Source: Dendrophyllia cribrosa (Eukaryota > Cnidaria > Anthozoa > Scleractinia > Dendrophylliidae). Taken from it: a stretch of DNA of 64,000 nucleotides. The position numbers and the translations under genes are program-made. The notes under the pieces are model-generated. The model was not told the origin of the DNA and made no database searches. It saw only the letters and a program-made list of their open reading frames with translations. The DNA lies in the NCBI GenBank assembly GCA_024195265.1, contig JAJLRJ010000001.1:54313702-54377701 (forward strand), read 5' to 3'. Positions 40,271-50,867 of this stretch are shown here, piece by piece; positions within the stretch are counted from its first letter, which is position 1, and each line of letters begins with the position of its first letter.

Positions 40271-41003
40271 GCCCGAATAGCAATCGTCATCTATTATCTC
40301 CTTGTAATATCAATGAATAATCAAACAGAGAGGTTATGAAAATCAAGGATGTGATCGCTCAAGATGAGTTCTCTTGTGGACGTTGAAAGTCAGATTCTGA
40401 TCAGGAGTGGGCGTGTAACAAGACAATCCCAAGGTCAACACCACTTCAGGAATATCCTAGCGCTCAAGAGTTGTTACAGAGCATCATTCTTTGCTCGCAC
40501 TGTCCCAGAGTAGAACCATCTGCCCCCTCACATTCAAAACGCTTCTTCTGTTGACTGCTTTAAGTCCTCCCTTATGCGAGACCAAGACATTAACGATTTA
40601 ATCTGTAAAAGCTATTACTATAAGTGTGAGTGACCGCTGACCGTTTCCCTGTGCACATATATCCCATTTGGGAGTTTTGCGCAGTATTTAATTTAGATTT
40701 AGATAGTATAACAACAACTAACAACTTCTTCCCGGAGCTAGCCTGCGAATACAACCGCCTCTCGCCGCTCCCGGCCTTTTCTTGTGCGAACGCCTCTCAT
40801 AAGGTGGATTTCCACTGTCACGTAAATTTTTACGGGCGTAAATCGTGCGTTAACAGTTTCCACTGTCGCGTAAAATCGAATACGTTGCATTGGCTTTTTA
40901 CGTGCGTTTACGTGCGATTTTACGCTTCAAGCTCCTTGGGGCCTGGGTTTAAGAGAAATATGGCGGGAAATTTTTAACTTGACCGCCCAGCCAAGAAAAC
41001 AAA

Positions 41004-41690
41004 ATGGCAGCGGCAGTCAAGAAGCGTTTGCTTCTTACCCTCTACCTGCGGCAAAGAAGGAAGAGAAGGCAAAAATATAAAAAAGAGTACTGGATACGTG
41101 AATTTTTTCAAACTCGGTTATTTCTTGGCGAGTATCACACGCTTGTACAAGAGATGAACGAAAATGATACAGAGTCCTTTTTGCAAGAGTGAGGTGCGGG
41201 ATTGCGGAAAATTGGTTCTATTCTTTTCAATTCTTTTTAGAACGAGGCATTGAGACAATGAGCTCTATTCTTATTCAGTGAGATACAAATTAGTATATTC
41301 CAATTAAAAAAAAATTCTGCAATCCCGCACCTTGGAGTTTTACAAGTTCTATAGAATGACCCCGAAACGGTTCGACCACCTTCTTTCCCTCGTGAGCCCG
41401 ATGCTGACGAAGAAATCCTTATATCGCGAGCCTATAAGTGCTGGTGAGCGCCCAGCTGCGACACTGCGCTACTTGGCCACTGGTGATTCTTAGCAGACCA
41501 TATCTTTCAGTTTCTGTCTTGGGCTTACGACCGTGAGCAACATTATTGCTGAAATATGTGCTGCACTGTGGTTTGCACTGCAAGACTACATTCAAAGTCC
41601 TTCCACACCTGAAGAGTGGAAAAACATTGCAGACGAATGCTGGAATGTTTGGAAGTTTCCAATGTGCTTGTGGGGCCATACATACATGTA
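41004..41690 (+). pseudogene. Harbinger transposase, broken
   Basis: Exon-like part 1 (41004-41192) encodes a basic start and WIREFFQTRLFLGEYHTLVQ. Part 2 resumes at about 41336 with FYRMTPKRFDHLLSLVSP, an in-frame stop after LRYLATGDS (near 41490), then CWNVWKFPMCLWGH. This is the N-terminal half of a PIF/Harbinger DDE transposase; the DDE catalytic part is absent. The two parts are separated by an insertion bounded by GGTGCGGGATTGC and GCAATCCCGCACC. Confidence 0.8.
41190..41333. mobile_element. Small MITE inserted in the Harbinger transposase
   Basis: Inverted ends GAGGTGCGGGATTGC and GCAATCCCGCACCTT enclose AT-rich DNA. It interrupts the reading frame between LQE and FYKFYRM, the two conserved halves. 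GAG lies at both edges as a possible short target duplication. Confidence 0.7.
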
Positions 41691-41790
41691 CAGGGTGTCC
41701 CAAAAGTTCGTTCATCTACTTTACAGGCCTGTATTTTATTCTGTATTGATTCATGTTATAGCCTTTTAATAAAAACTATCACAAAAGCAA
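41690..41790 (+). mobile_element. Mariner-like terminal sequence (solo end)
   Basis: CAGGGTGTCCCAAAAGTTCG is the kind of end seen in Tc1/mariner elements. No matching inverse end was found, so it is a truncated remnant. Confidence 0.45.
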
Positions 41791-42024
41791 TCTAGTTTAA
41801 TGTCCTTATTACTTACGGGATTAAAATGAATGCAGCAGGGAAAAACCCTGGGAACGAGGTTGAAGCAATAAAATTCTAAGGTAACGAAACAATTCCGGCT
41901 AGTTTGGAGATTAATACACCCTATAGATTCTGATTTAAAAATTTAGCTCTGGGCCCGGAAAGTTACCGGGACTTCGAGAAACGGGCCCCTGGTTCCATTT
42001 ACCGCAGCGAAAGCTATTTACCGT

Positions 42025-42075
42025 ACCCAACCGCGTCCCCCCCCCCCCCCCCCCCCCCCCCCCCACCCTCTCCCC
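42025..42075 (+). repeat. Poly-C tract
   Basis: More than 30 consecutive C followed by ACCCTCTCCCCCG. Plus-strand i-motif or minus-strand quadruplex potential. Its length may be affected by assembly error. Confidence 0.8.
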
Positions 42076-42470
42076 CGAAGATCCCCCGAAAGAAACGACT
42101 CCTCCGAAAGCAACGAACGATCTCCCCGAAAGTAGAGGCCTGTTTAAAGTTATCACTCAAAACCAATAAAATCTGCTCTATTCAATGTAACGGTTGAAAT
42201 AATGCGGTAAATACTTTCACAAAATAAAACTTGGCAGTGAACTGAAGAGCGTAATATTGTCGATAGCCTACTATTTAATTTACAGCGAATACCAAACAAT
42301 TGATTCCTAGAAAAACCTTTGAATGCAGAGGTCCACACGACGCAGAAATTAAACTTGCTGGTAGTTGCCGGATCTTCCTTGTGAAAGATCTCGTGCCAGG
42401 CGTCACTTGAATGTGAAAATACAAAACTGAATGCAAGGCTGGCACTACGGCAAAGGGCAGATTTATTAAT

Positions 42471-42511
42471 GGCCAATATTTCGACTAATAGTATTAGTCT
42501 TCCTCAGGGCC
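42471..42511 (-). ncRNA. Hammerhead-type ribozyme motif of PLE 2
   Basis: Reading the minus strand from 42511: stem I GGCC, core CTGAGGA (perfect CUGANGA), one A, stem II GACTAAT-ACT-ATTAGTC (7 bp), GAAA, minimal stem III (AU/AU in GAAATAT), T as the residue before predicted cleavage, then GGCC closing stem I. All invariant core positions are present. Layout is identical to the motif at 31443, including the extra A before stem II. Confidence 0.7.
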
Positions 42512-42665
42512 AGGGCTGTACTGAAAGAAAATATTGTAACGGCTCCTAAAATTTGAAAATTACATGGTTATAAATGATTGGCTAATACATGACATGTAGA
42601 CAGCGCACTTGTAAACATAAGATAAAAATAATATATGACATATATAGTGTATGATACAAATGAGT

Positions 42666-42968
42666 TCAGCGTTCGTTCCTTCGGTTAATGCCTTCTGGTG
42701 ACAAAGTGTTCCCTCTATGAATTAAAAAGGCCTCGCGTGCTTTTCGACGGGAAGCATTGATGGTAGGCTGCAGTTCAAGCGGGATGAGTCTCATGTCTGC
42801 GGAAGAGTGGCCTGGTAAGTTGAAATGTCTAGGGACCGCTGCTGTGGAGTTTGCGTGATGTGGGTTGTTTGTTCCTTGTCTGTGTTCTGTGAAGCGTTCA
42901 CGAATCGTGCGTTTGGTTTCCTTTGTTTCCCCTATATACTGCTTTTTACATATTTTACATTCTATCAT
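42666..42968 (-). CDS. PLE GIY-YIG endonuclease domain fragment
   Basis: Open frame of 100 residues: IECKICKKQYIGETKE and RTIRERFTEHRQG form the GIY-YIG-type core. VPRHFNLPGHS and EAFLIHRGNTLSPEGINRR give the typical PLE C-terminal region (PLE 1 ends in a comparable PHGINERF). The frame has no internal stop, so it is younger or better preserved than PLE 1, but the reverse transcriptase is missing. It is unlikely to be functional alone. Confidence 0.8.
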   Translation of the reverse strand: MIECKICKKQYIGETKETKRTIRERFTEHRQGTNNPHHANSTAAVPRHFNLPGHSSADMRLIPLELQPTINASRRKAREAFLIHRGNTLSPEGINRRNER

Positions 42969-43194
42969 ATATGTAATGTGATGTGATGTAAATCTTTATT
43001 TAAACACGGAGAATCATCAGTTATGTGAGGTTACTAGCCGGAATTACAGGTTAAATGTTGTTTTATTTGTCTAATTTCCCCGGTGTTGCTAAAAGTATAC
43101 GAAGTTCTATTGTCAATTGATTCCTGTGTTCATGAACATAATACTACAGCAAATTCGTTCCAAATGAGTTGTTTAATTCTACATTTGCGTGAAC

Positions 43195-43443
43195 TTACAA
43201 TGAAGGTAAATGGAACGCGAAAACTATCTGTCCCCTATTTACAGTGAAGTCCTGAACAGCTTCGAGCCATCCACTGCACTGAAACGCTTTTGAACCATCC
43301 GAAAGCTGAACGGCTACCCGAAGGTAGCAGCCCTTTCGAAATTCTACGGTACAATTCTTCATATTATACTCGTTGGGATAACAAATATTAAAACATGGAA
43401 TAAACACAATCTCAACGGAACAATTTAACACGTTTTTCACTTC
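43195..43443 (-). CDS. Possible terminal exon, unrecognised
   Basis: An acceptor-like CATGTTTAG precedes a frame of about 82 codons with five or more Cys (VLNCSVEIVFIPCFNICYP, NCTVEFRKGCYLRVAVQL, GWLEAVQDFTVN) and a TAA stop. The Cys and hydrophobic pattern looks protein-like, but there is no ATG and no neighbouring exon, and I recognise no family. Confidence 0.25.
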   Translation of the reverse strand, partial: EVKNVLNCSVEIVFIPCFNICYPNEYNMKNCTVEFRKGCYLRVAVQLSDGSKAFQCSGWLEAVQDFTVNRGQIVFAFHLPSL

Positions 43444-43641
43444 TAAACATGTTTGATGATTGTTTTTAGTTCTAATCGTGGCCTGACAATTGCATGTCTA
43501 ATAAATTACCAATTTGAAAAAGTGGATGTAACTAACTTGGCTAAAAATAATAAAAACATTGGTACAATAATGATCAACTCAAGTACGTTTTTTTCTTCAA
43601 CAATGCATGATCGATAGCTTATAGAAAAGTTTTAAATTGAA

Positions 43642-43915
43642 TATTGTAAGACCAAAACCAAAATAATTGCGCTGGCTAACCATAATAGACACAGACCGGA
43701 GCCCGTGGGCTCCTGACACAGACAATTCAATGAGCCAATCAGAACTCGTAGCAAATACATTTAGCCGGCGCCAAACGCGGGAAAACGCGTGCAGGGAAGT
43801 CACGATTGGTTTTGGTTTTACTTCTGTTTAGGTTTGCTTTCGCTTACAGGGAAAAAACACACGGGAACTTGTATAGCTTGGCTGGTATGAGTTATTTTCC
43901 TTTGGTCTTACAATA
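43642..43915. mobile_element. MITE with TATTGTAAGACC ends
   Basis: Inverted ends TATTGTAAGACCAAA and TTTGGTCTTACAATA, 274 bp apart. The interior is CG-rich (CCGGCGCCAAACGCGGGAAAA) with no coding capacity. Confidence 0.8.
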
Positions 43916-43923
43916 CTAAAAAC

Positions 43924-44047
43924 TCTCGTACCCAGATAGCCCAAATTTCACCCTATAAGTAAGCCGGCACCTGCTATGCAGGCTAATACTCGGCAGATCC
44001 CATTCGTGCTCGTACTGTACTGACAACGGAAATCCGGGTACGAGATT
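43924..44047. mobile_element. Small MITE with CTCGTACCC ends
   Basis: Inverted ends TCTCGTACCCAGAT and ATCCGGGTACGAGA, 124 bp apart, directly beside the previous MITE. Confidence 0.7.
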
Positions 44048-44373
44048 GACAACACTGAGTCAAATGAAAACCGCTATAACAACAGTCAACATGACTACAA
44101 TGATCTTACAAATATCTTGTATATTAACCAACAAACGGAAAAAAAATTAAGAAAATCTTTAATTACTTAGGCTCAACTGTAAATGCTTGAATAGATGCCG
44201 AGGGCAGTTACATTTCTTACCCTGTGTCCATTGTTTACAATGTTTTTGCATTTTGCTCGACTGGGTCCGCCTATTCATGGGGTGCTAAATCGAGAAGGGG
44301 CGCATATTTGAAGGGTACGGAAGGAGGTGGTAATTCTAGCATTTACGGTATGTCACCTGTGTCAGACCTATTA

Positions 44374-44858
44374 AGGTGGCTCGCAACAATTTCTAGTAAT
44401 TTCCAGTACTTACAAGTTGATGGATCAATATTACCGCTATTTTATTATCAGTAGATGCTACAATAATGGTATCAAACAAATGCCCAGTCATTGTCAAACA
44501 AATTGGTCATTGTCATGACGTACTCACAGGTTACCACAGTAACAGTACAGCCTATAAAGACATCCGCCATTTTTCTAAAAGGTTGTATCTTAAAATGCTA
44601 ATTACAATTCGATAATAAAAATGGGGGTCACCAAGCTCGATTTTTAGTTATAAGCGCTTAAAAGCTACAATTAAGGATGTCTTTAAAAGGTTATACTATT
44701 ACTATGGTATACCTGTTACGTCAATGACCATAACTTGTTCAACAATGACTGGGCATTTGTTTGATACTATTATTGTAGCATCAACTGACAAATAATTGTA
44801 GTATTGATCCATCAAAGCATAAATGTTGAAAAATGATGAGAACTATTGTGAGCAACCT
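44374..44858. mobile_element. 485 bp MITE with arms of about 200 bp
   Basis: Left arm from AGGTGGCTCGCAACAATTTC; right arm ending GAACTATTGTGAGCAACCT. Shared blocks TGATGGATCAATA/TATTGATCCATCA and CAAATGCCCAGTCATTG/CAATGACTGGGCATTTG keep the inverted symmetry. No clear target duplication. Confidence 0.82.
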
Positions 44859-44859
44859 A

Positions 44860-45608
44860 CTGGACTAGCCAGTTTTAAAAAGTGATTGTCCAAAAGTCAT
44901 AAGTGACTTTATTACTGGACTCGCGTCCTCAGTCGCTGAATGGGTACCCTGTGGAATTCCATAGTACATGGAACATTTATCGAGTTTGGTCAGTAATCTT
45001 CTCGGTATTCCATCTCAGTAAAGAAAATTAGCAGCGAGCTAAGCTGGGGTGTGTCAATTGCCTTTCCCTCCGAAAAAAAAAGCGCCTGATCGCAGGTTAC
45101 CTAAAATATAATTAAAAGAGTCGCGATATGCTATCTTCTATCTAGCTGTAGGCGTTGATACAGAAACTCTATCTATAGCTACAAAACTGATTAAAAAATA
45201 GCGGAATTACCCCTACAAAAAGCTATGTCTAGTTCTTTTTGGCACGTCAAAAGTAGAGTACCTTAACTGTGATTGGTTTAGGTGGACTACAATCTGACCC
45301 CTGATATGCTAGGATGCTTCAACTGTTTACTATTCGATTTAATTTTATATCACATTGTATCATATTCAATATAAATTGATTCTGAAAAGCCAATTTGGAA
45401 GAATCGATAAACTATTCGCTGAATAACCTTTATGTATTGTACTGTTTTGTATCTTACACTACAGAGAAAAAGGAATCCTCCAGAGCCGTTTGCACGTGAA
45501 GTCCTCTTGATTAATCCCCGTGTTAAAATCCTTCTGTGCGCAAAGTCATCCTACGTCTAACAAAGTCTAACGCCACTCATAACACTGGAAACCCATTGGA
45601 ATCTTGTA
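44860..45608. other. Noncoding stretch 3' of the 45.6 kb gene
   Basis: No supported gene or repeat. It probably contains the 3' UTR of the minus-strand gene ending at 45609. Confidence 0.35.
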
Positions 45609-46545
45609 CTACTCTGGATCTGTTCCCAGTGCCTTGTTCAGCACATCAAATGACTGCTTAAGGTTATCAGGTACATCATACATCATTCGCATAGTGACAG
45701 GGTTGACAGATTTGATAGGGACGGCGCAGTACTGCCTGCAGTTAACCGTAGGCAAAGGAATCGATGGGTAGATTTCACGGGTCAAAATGGTCTCATCTTT
45801 GGGAGACAGACAAGAGGCGATGTGGATTCTGAATCGCATATCCAGCAACCAACCGGCAACGGCTACCGCATTGCTGAGTGCCCATAGTGGTACCGCAGAA
45901 AGAAATGTAACCCCTGGGGGGTTGAAATACGGTATAACAAGCCCGCGAGCACTGGCTTGAATCACACTAGCGACGTACATCAGATTATAATAAACATCTT
46001 CCTCCATGTGGACGGGTGTGAAGACCACTTCTGGAATTTGCGTGTAATCCTTAGGGAGGGTGTTCCAGTCGGCAGGAATGGCGGGTAGTACCGTATCAGA
46101 ATACTGGACATTATTAACGCTAATCATTCCTGTACAGATTCCATAAGCAGCAGTGGCCTTTAGAAGGCAACCCCAAGGCACGTACAACTTAATAAACTCT
46201 ACTCTATCATTCATGAAGTGCGGTGTGCAAGGAAGCAGCGGATTCTGGACATGACCATGCGCAAGGAACGTCAGGTCTATTACAGTCTCCTTCTTTTTCT
46301 TTTCGTATTCTTCAATCTTTTCTTTTAAGGATTTGAAGATACGAGCTAAGGCGTGTACATAAAGGGGAAGGTTTATCACGTAGTCTCTAACTGCTTGTTG
46401 CCAGGATTTACTTTTTTCACACATCTGCAGGTATCCCCACACCTCGGCAACCTCTTCATCGCTCACTTCACTTTCACTGGAAATCGTCTCCAGGAGGTTC
46501 TTGAACTCCTCTTTAAGCATTTGCTCCAAGCTATCTGCAAGTGAC
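45609..46545 (-). CDS. Terminal exon of an uncharacterised protein with an AHG/VPxG pattern
   Basis: An acceptor (TTTTCGTTCAG at 46546-46556) precedes a frame of about 311 residues ending TAG. The first 85 residues are helical and charged (LEQMLKEEFKNLLETIS, LKEKIEEYEKKKKE). Then IDLTFLAHG and LYVPWGCLL-KATAAYGICTG follow a strand, AHG, strand, P-x-G, helix plan that resembles putative Stv-type adhesin domains; that match is from memory and tentative. A hydrophobic stretch (FLSAVPLWALSNAVAVAGWL) follows. No in-frame ATG lies before the acceptor, so upstream exons exist or the copy is incomplete. It lies 518 bp downstream of the ApoL-like gene in the same orientation. Confidence 0.6.
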
Positions 46546-47063
46546 CTGAACGAAAATAAAAACACAAACAAGCAAGATTAAAATCGACAAGGGTGGTCGC
46601 GCTTTATCTGTAAGAACTATTCGTGAATAACTTTATTTAAAGTCGAAAAACTTGAGGAGTGGTTGCCCAAGTCTCCCGAGCTAGATGCTCATGTTAAAAA
46701 ACGCTCGACTAGAAAAAACAAAAATAAAAAGTAAAAAGATCTAGAATTAAATATAGACTATTACTAAATAAATACTAATCCTAATATTAAAAATATAAAC
46801 TATCCTAAAAGTACGAAAATATACACAAACACAGACAAGATTATATACAGTTCACGCACTGGCACCCTGTGAACATTACATTATTCAAATGAGAGAGAAA
46901 TTCTGCCAATGTGGTCGATTTTATTTCCAGTCGTTAAAAAGCTGCTTCTTCCCCTGCTGTCGCTAACCCCACCACACCACTACTAGTTATTTAGGCGACA
47001 AAAGTATGGTGGCAATAACGAGGATTTTCACTGATACTTACGATCGCTCTGTCAGGAATTTTT
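46546..47063 (-). other. Spacer or intron between the two 45.6-48.1 kb frames
   Basis: AT-rich DNA of 518 bp with no coding signal. It could be an intron if both frames share upstream exons, or an ordinary gene spacer. Confidence 0.4.
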
Positions 47064-48107
47064 TCATTTTTCTAGTTGTTCTTCATATCCTTGCGCTGTC
47101 TTCCGAAGCAACTCGGCCGCCGCTGATTTGGACCCATTGCTGATACTTATTGATGTTTTCACCAACTCATAAATATCAAAGCCAAGTATAAGAGGCATGG
47201 CTAAAGCGGCTGCACCCCGTAAAACGGACCGTGCTACGTTACCTGTCACTTCGACCGCGCCTTTACCAAATGCACTCGCCAATTTGGGGGCAAGGCGGGA
47301 AACCAGTTTGGGGCCGATTCGTCCTGCAATTTTGCCAGATTGCTTTGCTGTGGTTAGTGCTATAGAGGAAGCTATTACACCAACACACACCGTAAAGGCG
47401 CAGACTTTTGCAATGAACGCAACTTCTGTATTGGGATTGGAGGCTGCAACAAACAAGTAGCAGAGGATCTGGTCTTTGGACCCAAGATGTGGGCTGGATT
47501 GACTGATATTTTCAGCAATTCGCGTAAGGTTGGCGTAGTGATCATCTATTCTCGTCATTGCATCTTTATCTGCATTTAGGACCCCTTGCGCTTTTTCCAT
47601 CTTGTCTTTGGATATGAATGCCTCGGCTATCTCAGCACCCCCTGCTGTTACACCACCTGCCACAGCAGCTGCCACTCCAGCGGCGATCAACGGGCTGGCA
47701 AGTCCAAATGTGAATACACTCAGGATGCCCCCTGTTATTGCCATAGCTCCCCCTGCCACAGCGGCAGATGAGCCCGTCACTTTAACGATGTCCACATTTT
47801 CCTTCATGCTGTCCAGCTCATTAGCCAAATCTCTTAGGGTAGCAAGAGTCGAACGTCTTTTGTCGATGGCGCGCTGTAGCTCTTCAATAAACCGCTGAAC
47901 TTGTTCGGCCGCCTTTTCTAGCTGTTTCTTGGTGTTGTTGTCAACATGTTTGTCCAGAATAGCTCGGTTCCTCTCACGGTTACTGTAAAAAGCAGAAACA
48001 AAGCGTAGTGAGTCCCTGCAACTAAAGAGATATTTCTTAGATGGAACCTTTAAGCTTAAAAAGGCAGTAAAATACGCGCGGGACTGTCGAGTTGATTTTC
48101 GGGCCAT
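47064..48107 (-). CDS. Apolipoprotein-L-like membrane protein
   Basis: A 347-residue frame. Residues 48-108 are helical (KKQLEKAAEQVQRFIEELQ, LRDLANELDSMKEN). Then comes the ApoL signature, a Gly/Ala-rich hydrophobic hairpin at about 110-165 (VTGSSAAVAGGAMAITGGIL ... VAGGVTAGGAEIAEAF), a further hydrophobic segment at 228-252 and a short one at 296-312. ApoL proteins insert in membranes as pore-forming-like or fusion-related helices and often take part in innate defence. The ATG at 48107 has a good context (AAAATGG), but a strong acceptor (GCTTTTTACAG) ends at 47983, so the mature exon may begin at 47982 with the first 41 residues read from intron. Confidence 0.78.
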   Translation of the reverse strand: MARKSTRQSRAYFTAFLSLKVPSKKYLFSCRDSLRFVSAFYSNRERNRAILDKHVDNNTKKQLEKAAEQVQRFIEELQRAIDKRRSTLATLRDLANELDSMKENVDIVKVTGSSAAVAGGAMAITGGILSVFTFGLASPLIAAGVAAAVAGGVTAGGAEIAEAFISKDKMEKAQGVLNADKDAMTRIDDHYANLTRIAENISQSSPHLGSKDQILCYLFVAASNPNTEVAFIAKVCAFTVCVGVIASSIALTTAKQSGKIAGRIGPKLVSRLAPKLASAFGKGAVEVTGNVARSVLRGAAALAMPLILGFDIYELVKTSISISNGSKSAAAELLRKTAQGYEEQLEK

Positions 48108-48699
48108 TTTTATCTTATGTAAATAAAGGATATCAAAGAAGAAGTATTAAAATGAACTTAATAATTTAACAAAAATGGCAAAAAAAAGTTGAAACGAAAA
48201 ATATAAACAAACTCAGTTATTTTAGATATTATTGTGGCAGTAAATAGTGCTTTAATTTTTGGAGAAGAAAAATACATTTAGATCCTTAAGGGAGCCCGAA
48301 AGTTCAATTGCCAAAAGAAATCAGATCATTTCACCGGTATTTGTTTTCAATCGCGATTTGCATGTATACAGATTTTGTTTAGATGCATATATATCTAGTA
48401 TTGTAATTTTGCACATTGTTTGCGTATTGAAAGAAATCATCATACACATTTGGCAATAATTCTTTATTTTGCCACCCTACAACTCCTTAAAAAACTGTTT
48501 CCTCTGCTTTCTCTTTTCCGGTTAAATGTATTAAATAAATATGTACTCTATAAGAGCGATATTAGCCTAGCGTTTTGTCTTTCTTGACCTCAATTGTTCT
48601 GGCTTCAATGGCGTCCCATGCTGCATAAGCGACTCGAAGCTCTTGCCCGTTGCTATGTGACGTCACACTGGCAAGCGGAGTGAGTCAATAAACGTAATT

Positions 48700-48732
<33 letters not shown>

Positions 48733-48890
48733 ACTGTAAATTTAATACACAAGCGTGGCAGATTTTTTACTTTTTCGCCATTTTATGGTCATAATGTTAC
48801 TTTCCAGATGTTCAGTTCAATTTTTGCCACCAGTTTATGTGGCATGAAGCATTTCAAACTCGATCATTATTATTTAACCCAATCTTCAAC
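48108..48890. other. 5' flank of the ApoL-like gene
   Basis: AT-rich; probable promoter or intron. No other feature is supported. Confidence 0.35.
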
Positions 48891-49030
48891 CAGAGGCGGA
48901 TCCAGGGAAGGGGTTGAGGGGGTTGCACCCCCACCCCCACCCCCCCCCCCCCCCCCCCACCTTTGAGCAGCAGTTTTTTTATTTGTTTGACTCTTTATAA
49001 AAATAATAGAATAAAATTGTTTTATACTTA

Positions 49031-49051
49031 GGGACGGACCATTAGATTTTT

Positions 49052-49085
<34 letters not shown>

Positions 49086-50749
49086 GGGGGGGGGGTTGGG
49101 CAACTTTTTGGTGCAGGATATTTTTTTCTACGCTCGAGACTGTGCAGGATTTTTCTTTTTGCCATGATTTGCTTGCATGATATTTTTTTTTGCGAGTCTA
49201 TATGTTTTAATGCCTGACACATATACGTGTTAGGAATACTAGAAAGGCCATACTAGAGACAGGGATACTATAGCAAGTCAGATCTGATGTAATAGCAGCT
49301 TGATAGCATGAAGCCTGGCCGCGGTGTTGTAACTGCCCCTACAATTTTCTTTACACCAGCCCCCTGTTGATGTCGCTTCCACAGCCCATCGTAGTACACC
49401 CAACCATCTTACAATTACAAGGGCGGTGCCGGAAATATAATGTTGGTGGGGCGAATCTCCTGTGCCAAGCGCCGAAGGCGCGAGCTTCTAGGGGGGTCGG
49501 GGGGCATGCTCCCCCGGGAAATTTTTGAAATGAAACTCTCTGAAATGCTATTTCCAGCGTTCCTGAGACCGGAGAAACAGTTTCCAAGGCCATCTTTGAG
49601 TTCAGTTCAATTCTCATGAAAAGTACATGTACACGAATCACTTTCTGAAACTTGGGTGTAACTCCATTTTGGTTGTTTGTTCAAAGTAAATTCGACTGTC
49701 ACTCGAATATTCTCTGTCAATTCTTTTCAGTATGGGAAGGCTTTGGAAATGAATTTTCCAAAGCGATTTTCTCTGTCATTAGAGGCAGAAAGAAACTGAT
49801 TTCCAATCTCAGCCATGTTCAATTTGTCAGTTAATGCAATGTCTGGATAATGCAATGATTTAATCTTTCTTGTGACATAGTTTGTTCGTAGATATGTCTT
49901 GAGCCTTCTTAGGGAAGAGGCCGAGCCCTAACTCACAGCATTGATGGATTTGTCGGTAGCTAGAGTCCGATAGCTGACGTCCGAGTAACTCAAGGGGTAT
50001 TGAAATGCTTGGTTCACAATATCCAATCTCCAGTCTAAAGTCAGTCACAATATCTCCGATGCTAAAATTGTAGGCTTTTGATTAATTAACGGAATATTTA
50101 TTTTGCAAACTCTAATGCATTAAAGCGCCCCCGCCATCAGATCTGGTCAAAGGATGTTGCTACACTATTCATCTCCGCCCACCGCCATTTTGAGCTGTCG
50201 AAAGTTGGTGGGGCCCCACCGGTAGCGCCGCCCCTGCAATTACAAGCTTGTTGTACAACACATAAACAAAGTATTTCTCATCCATTGAGATATACATGTA
50301 CCTACAATGCCACTGTACAACTATAAAAGAGCCATTCCTTGTGACAGAAAATATCTTACATGCTTATGAAATCAGCTAAAAAGCCTACAAAGAAACACAA
50401 CTTACGTCGGGTCAAAAATAAACCATTGTTATTGGCTAAACTAAACAAGCCAATGAAAAGATAGAACATTTGATCCTCCCCAAGTGCATATAAGTCGCTA
50501 ACATTCTACAACGTCAGTGTGATTTATTTGTGTTCTGACCATCTGCTTCTGGATATAAAATATTGTTCTAAAAATATAAAGCTTTGCAGGAATTTTTTTC
50601 CTGGGGTTTTTGTTTTGCACGATATTTGTTTTGCAGTTCAAGGCCGTGCTCGAATTTTTTTTTGGTATTTGCCCAACCCCCCCCCCCCCCCCTCCCCCCC
50701 CCCCCCCCCCCTCCCCCCCCCCCCCCTCAAAAATCTAATGGTCCGTCCC
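49031..50749. mobile_element. Middle nested TIR element with TTA TSD
   Basis: Ends GGGACGGACCATTAGATTTT and its inverse ending GGTCCGTCCC, with long G and C tracts just inside each end. TTA is duplicated at 49028-49030 and 50750-50752, a Harbinger-like size. GGGTTGGGCAA and TTGCCCAACCC continue the inverted symmetry. Confidence 0.82.
49420..50228. mobile_element. Innermost hAT-like element with 8 bp TSD
   Basis: CAATTACA is duplicated at 49412-49419 and 50229-50236. Ends AGGGCGGTGCC and GGTAGCGCCGCCCCTG are inverted. The left subterminal part (CGCGAGCTTCTAGGGGG, CTCCCCCGGGAAATTTTT) is related in inverse to 51560-51640 of the outer element, so the two share an hAT ancestry. Confidence 0.82.
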
Positions 50750-50867
50750 TTAGTTGTTTCACTTCCACCAATTAACTGATTTTCAAGTTAGGAAAAGATA
50801 ATGTACATTTCGCGACAGTAGGACGTTAACATGCAAAAGATCGTGTCAGGATCCAATCGATCATTTC

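Larger units (their letters stand above)
40803..41690 (+). mobile_element. PIF/Harbinger transposon, left end plus broken transposase
   Basis: The left terminus GGTGGATTTCCACTGTCACG follows TAA at 40800-40802 and matches the local Harbinger MITEs, so this may be the autonomous relative. The transposase lies 200 bp inside. The right end is lost where a mariner-like end begins near 41690. Confidence 0.75.
42466..42976 (-). mobile_element. 5'-truncated Penelope-like element 2
   Basis: A minus-strand GIY-YIG frame (42968 down to 42666) is followed 155 bp later by a hammerhead-like motif at 42471-42511. The 5' edge falls at about 42976, beside ACATCACATCACATTAC. Layout is the same as PLE 1, but the sequence family is different. 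Confidence 0.75.

Noticed and set aside
47197..47898. Plus-strand frames rich in Ala and Pro
   Set aside because: They are antisense shadows of the ApoL-like frame, caused by its GC-rich Gly/Ala codons.
48870..49222. Proline-rich protein frames
   Set aside because: Runs of proline arise from the poly-C and poly-G tracts at transposon ends.
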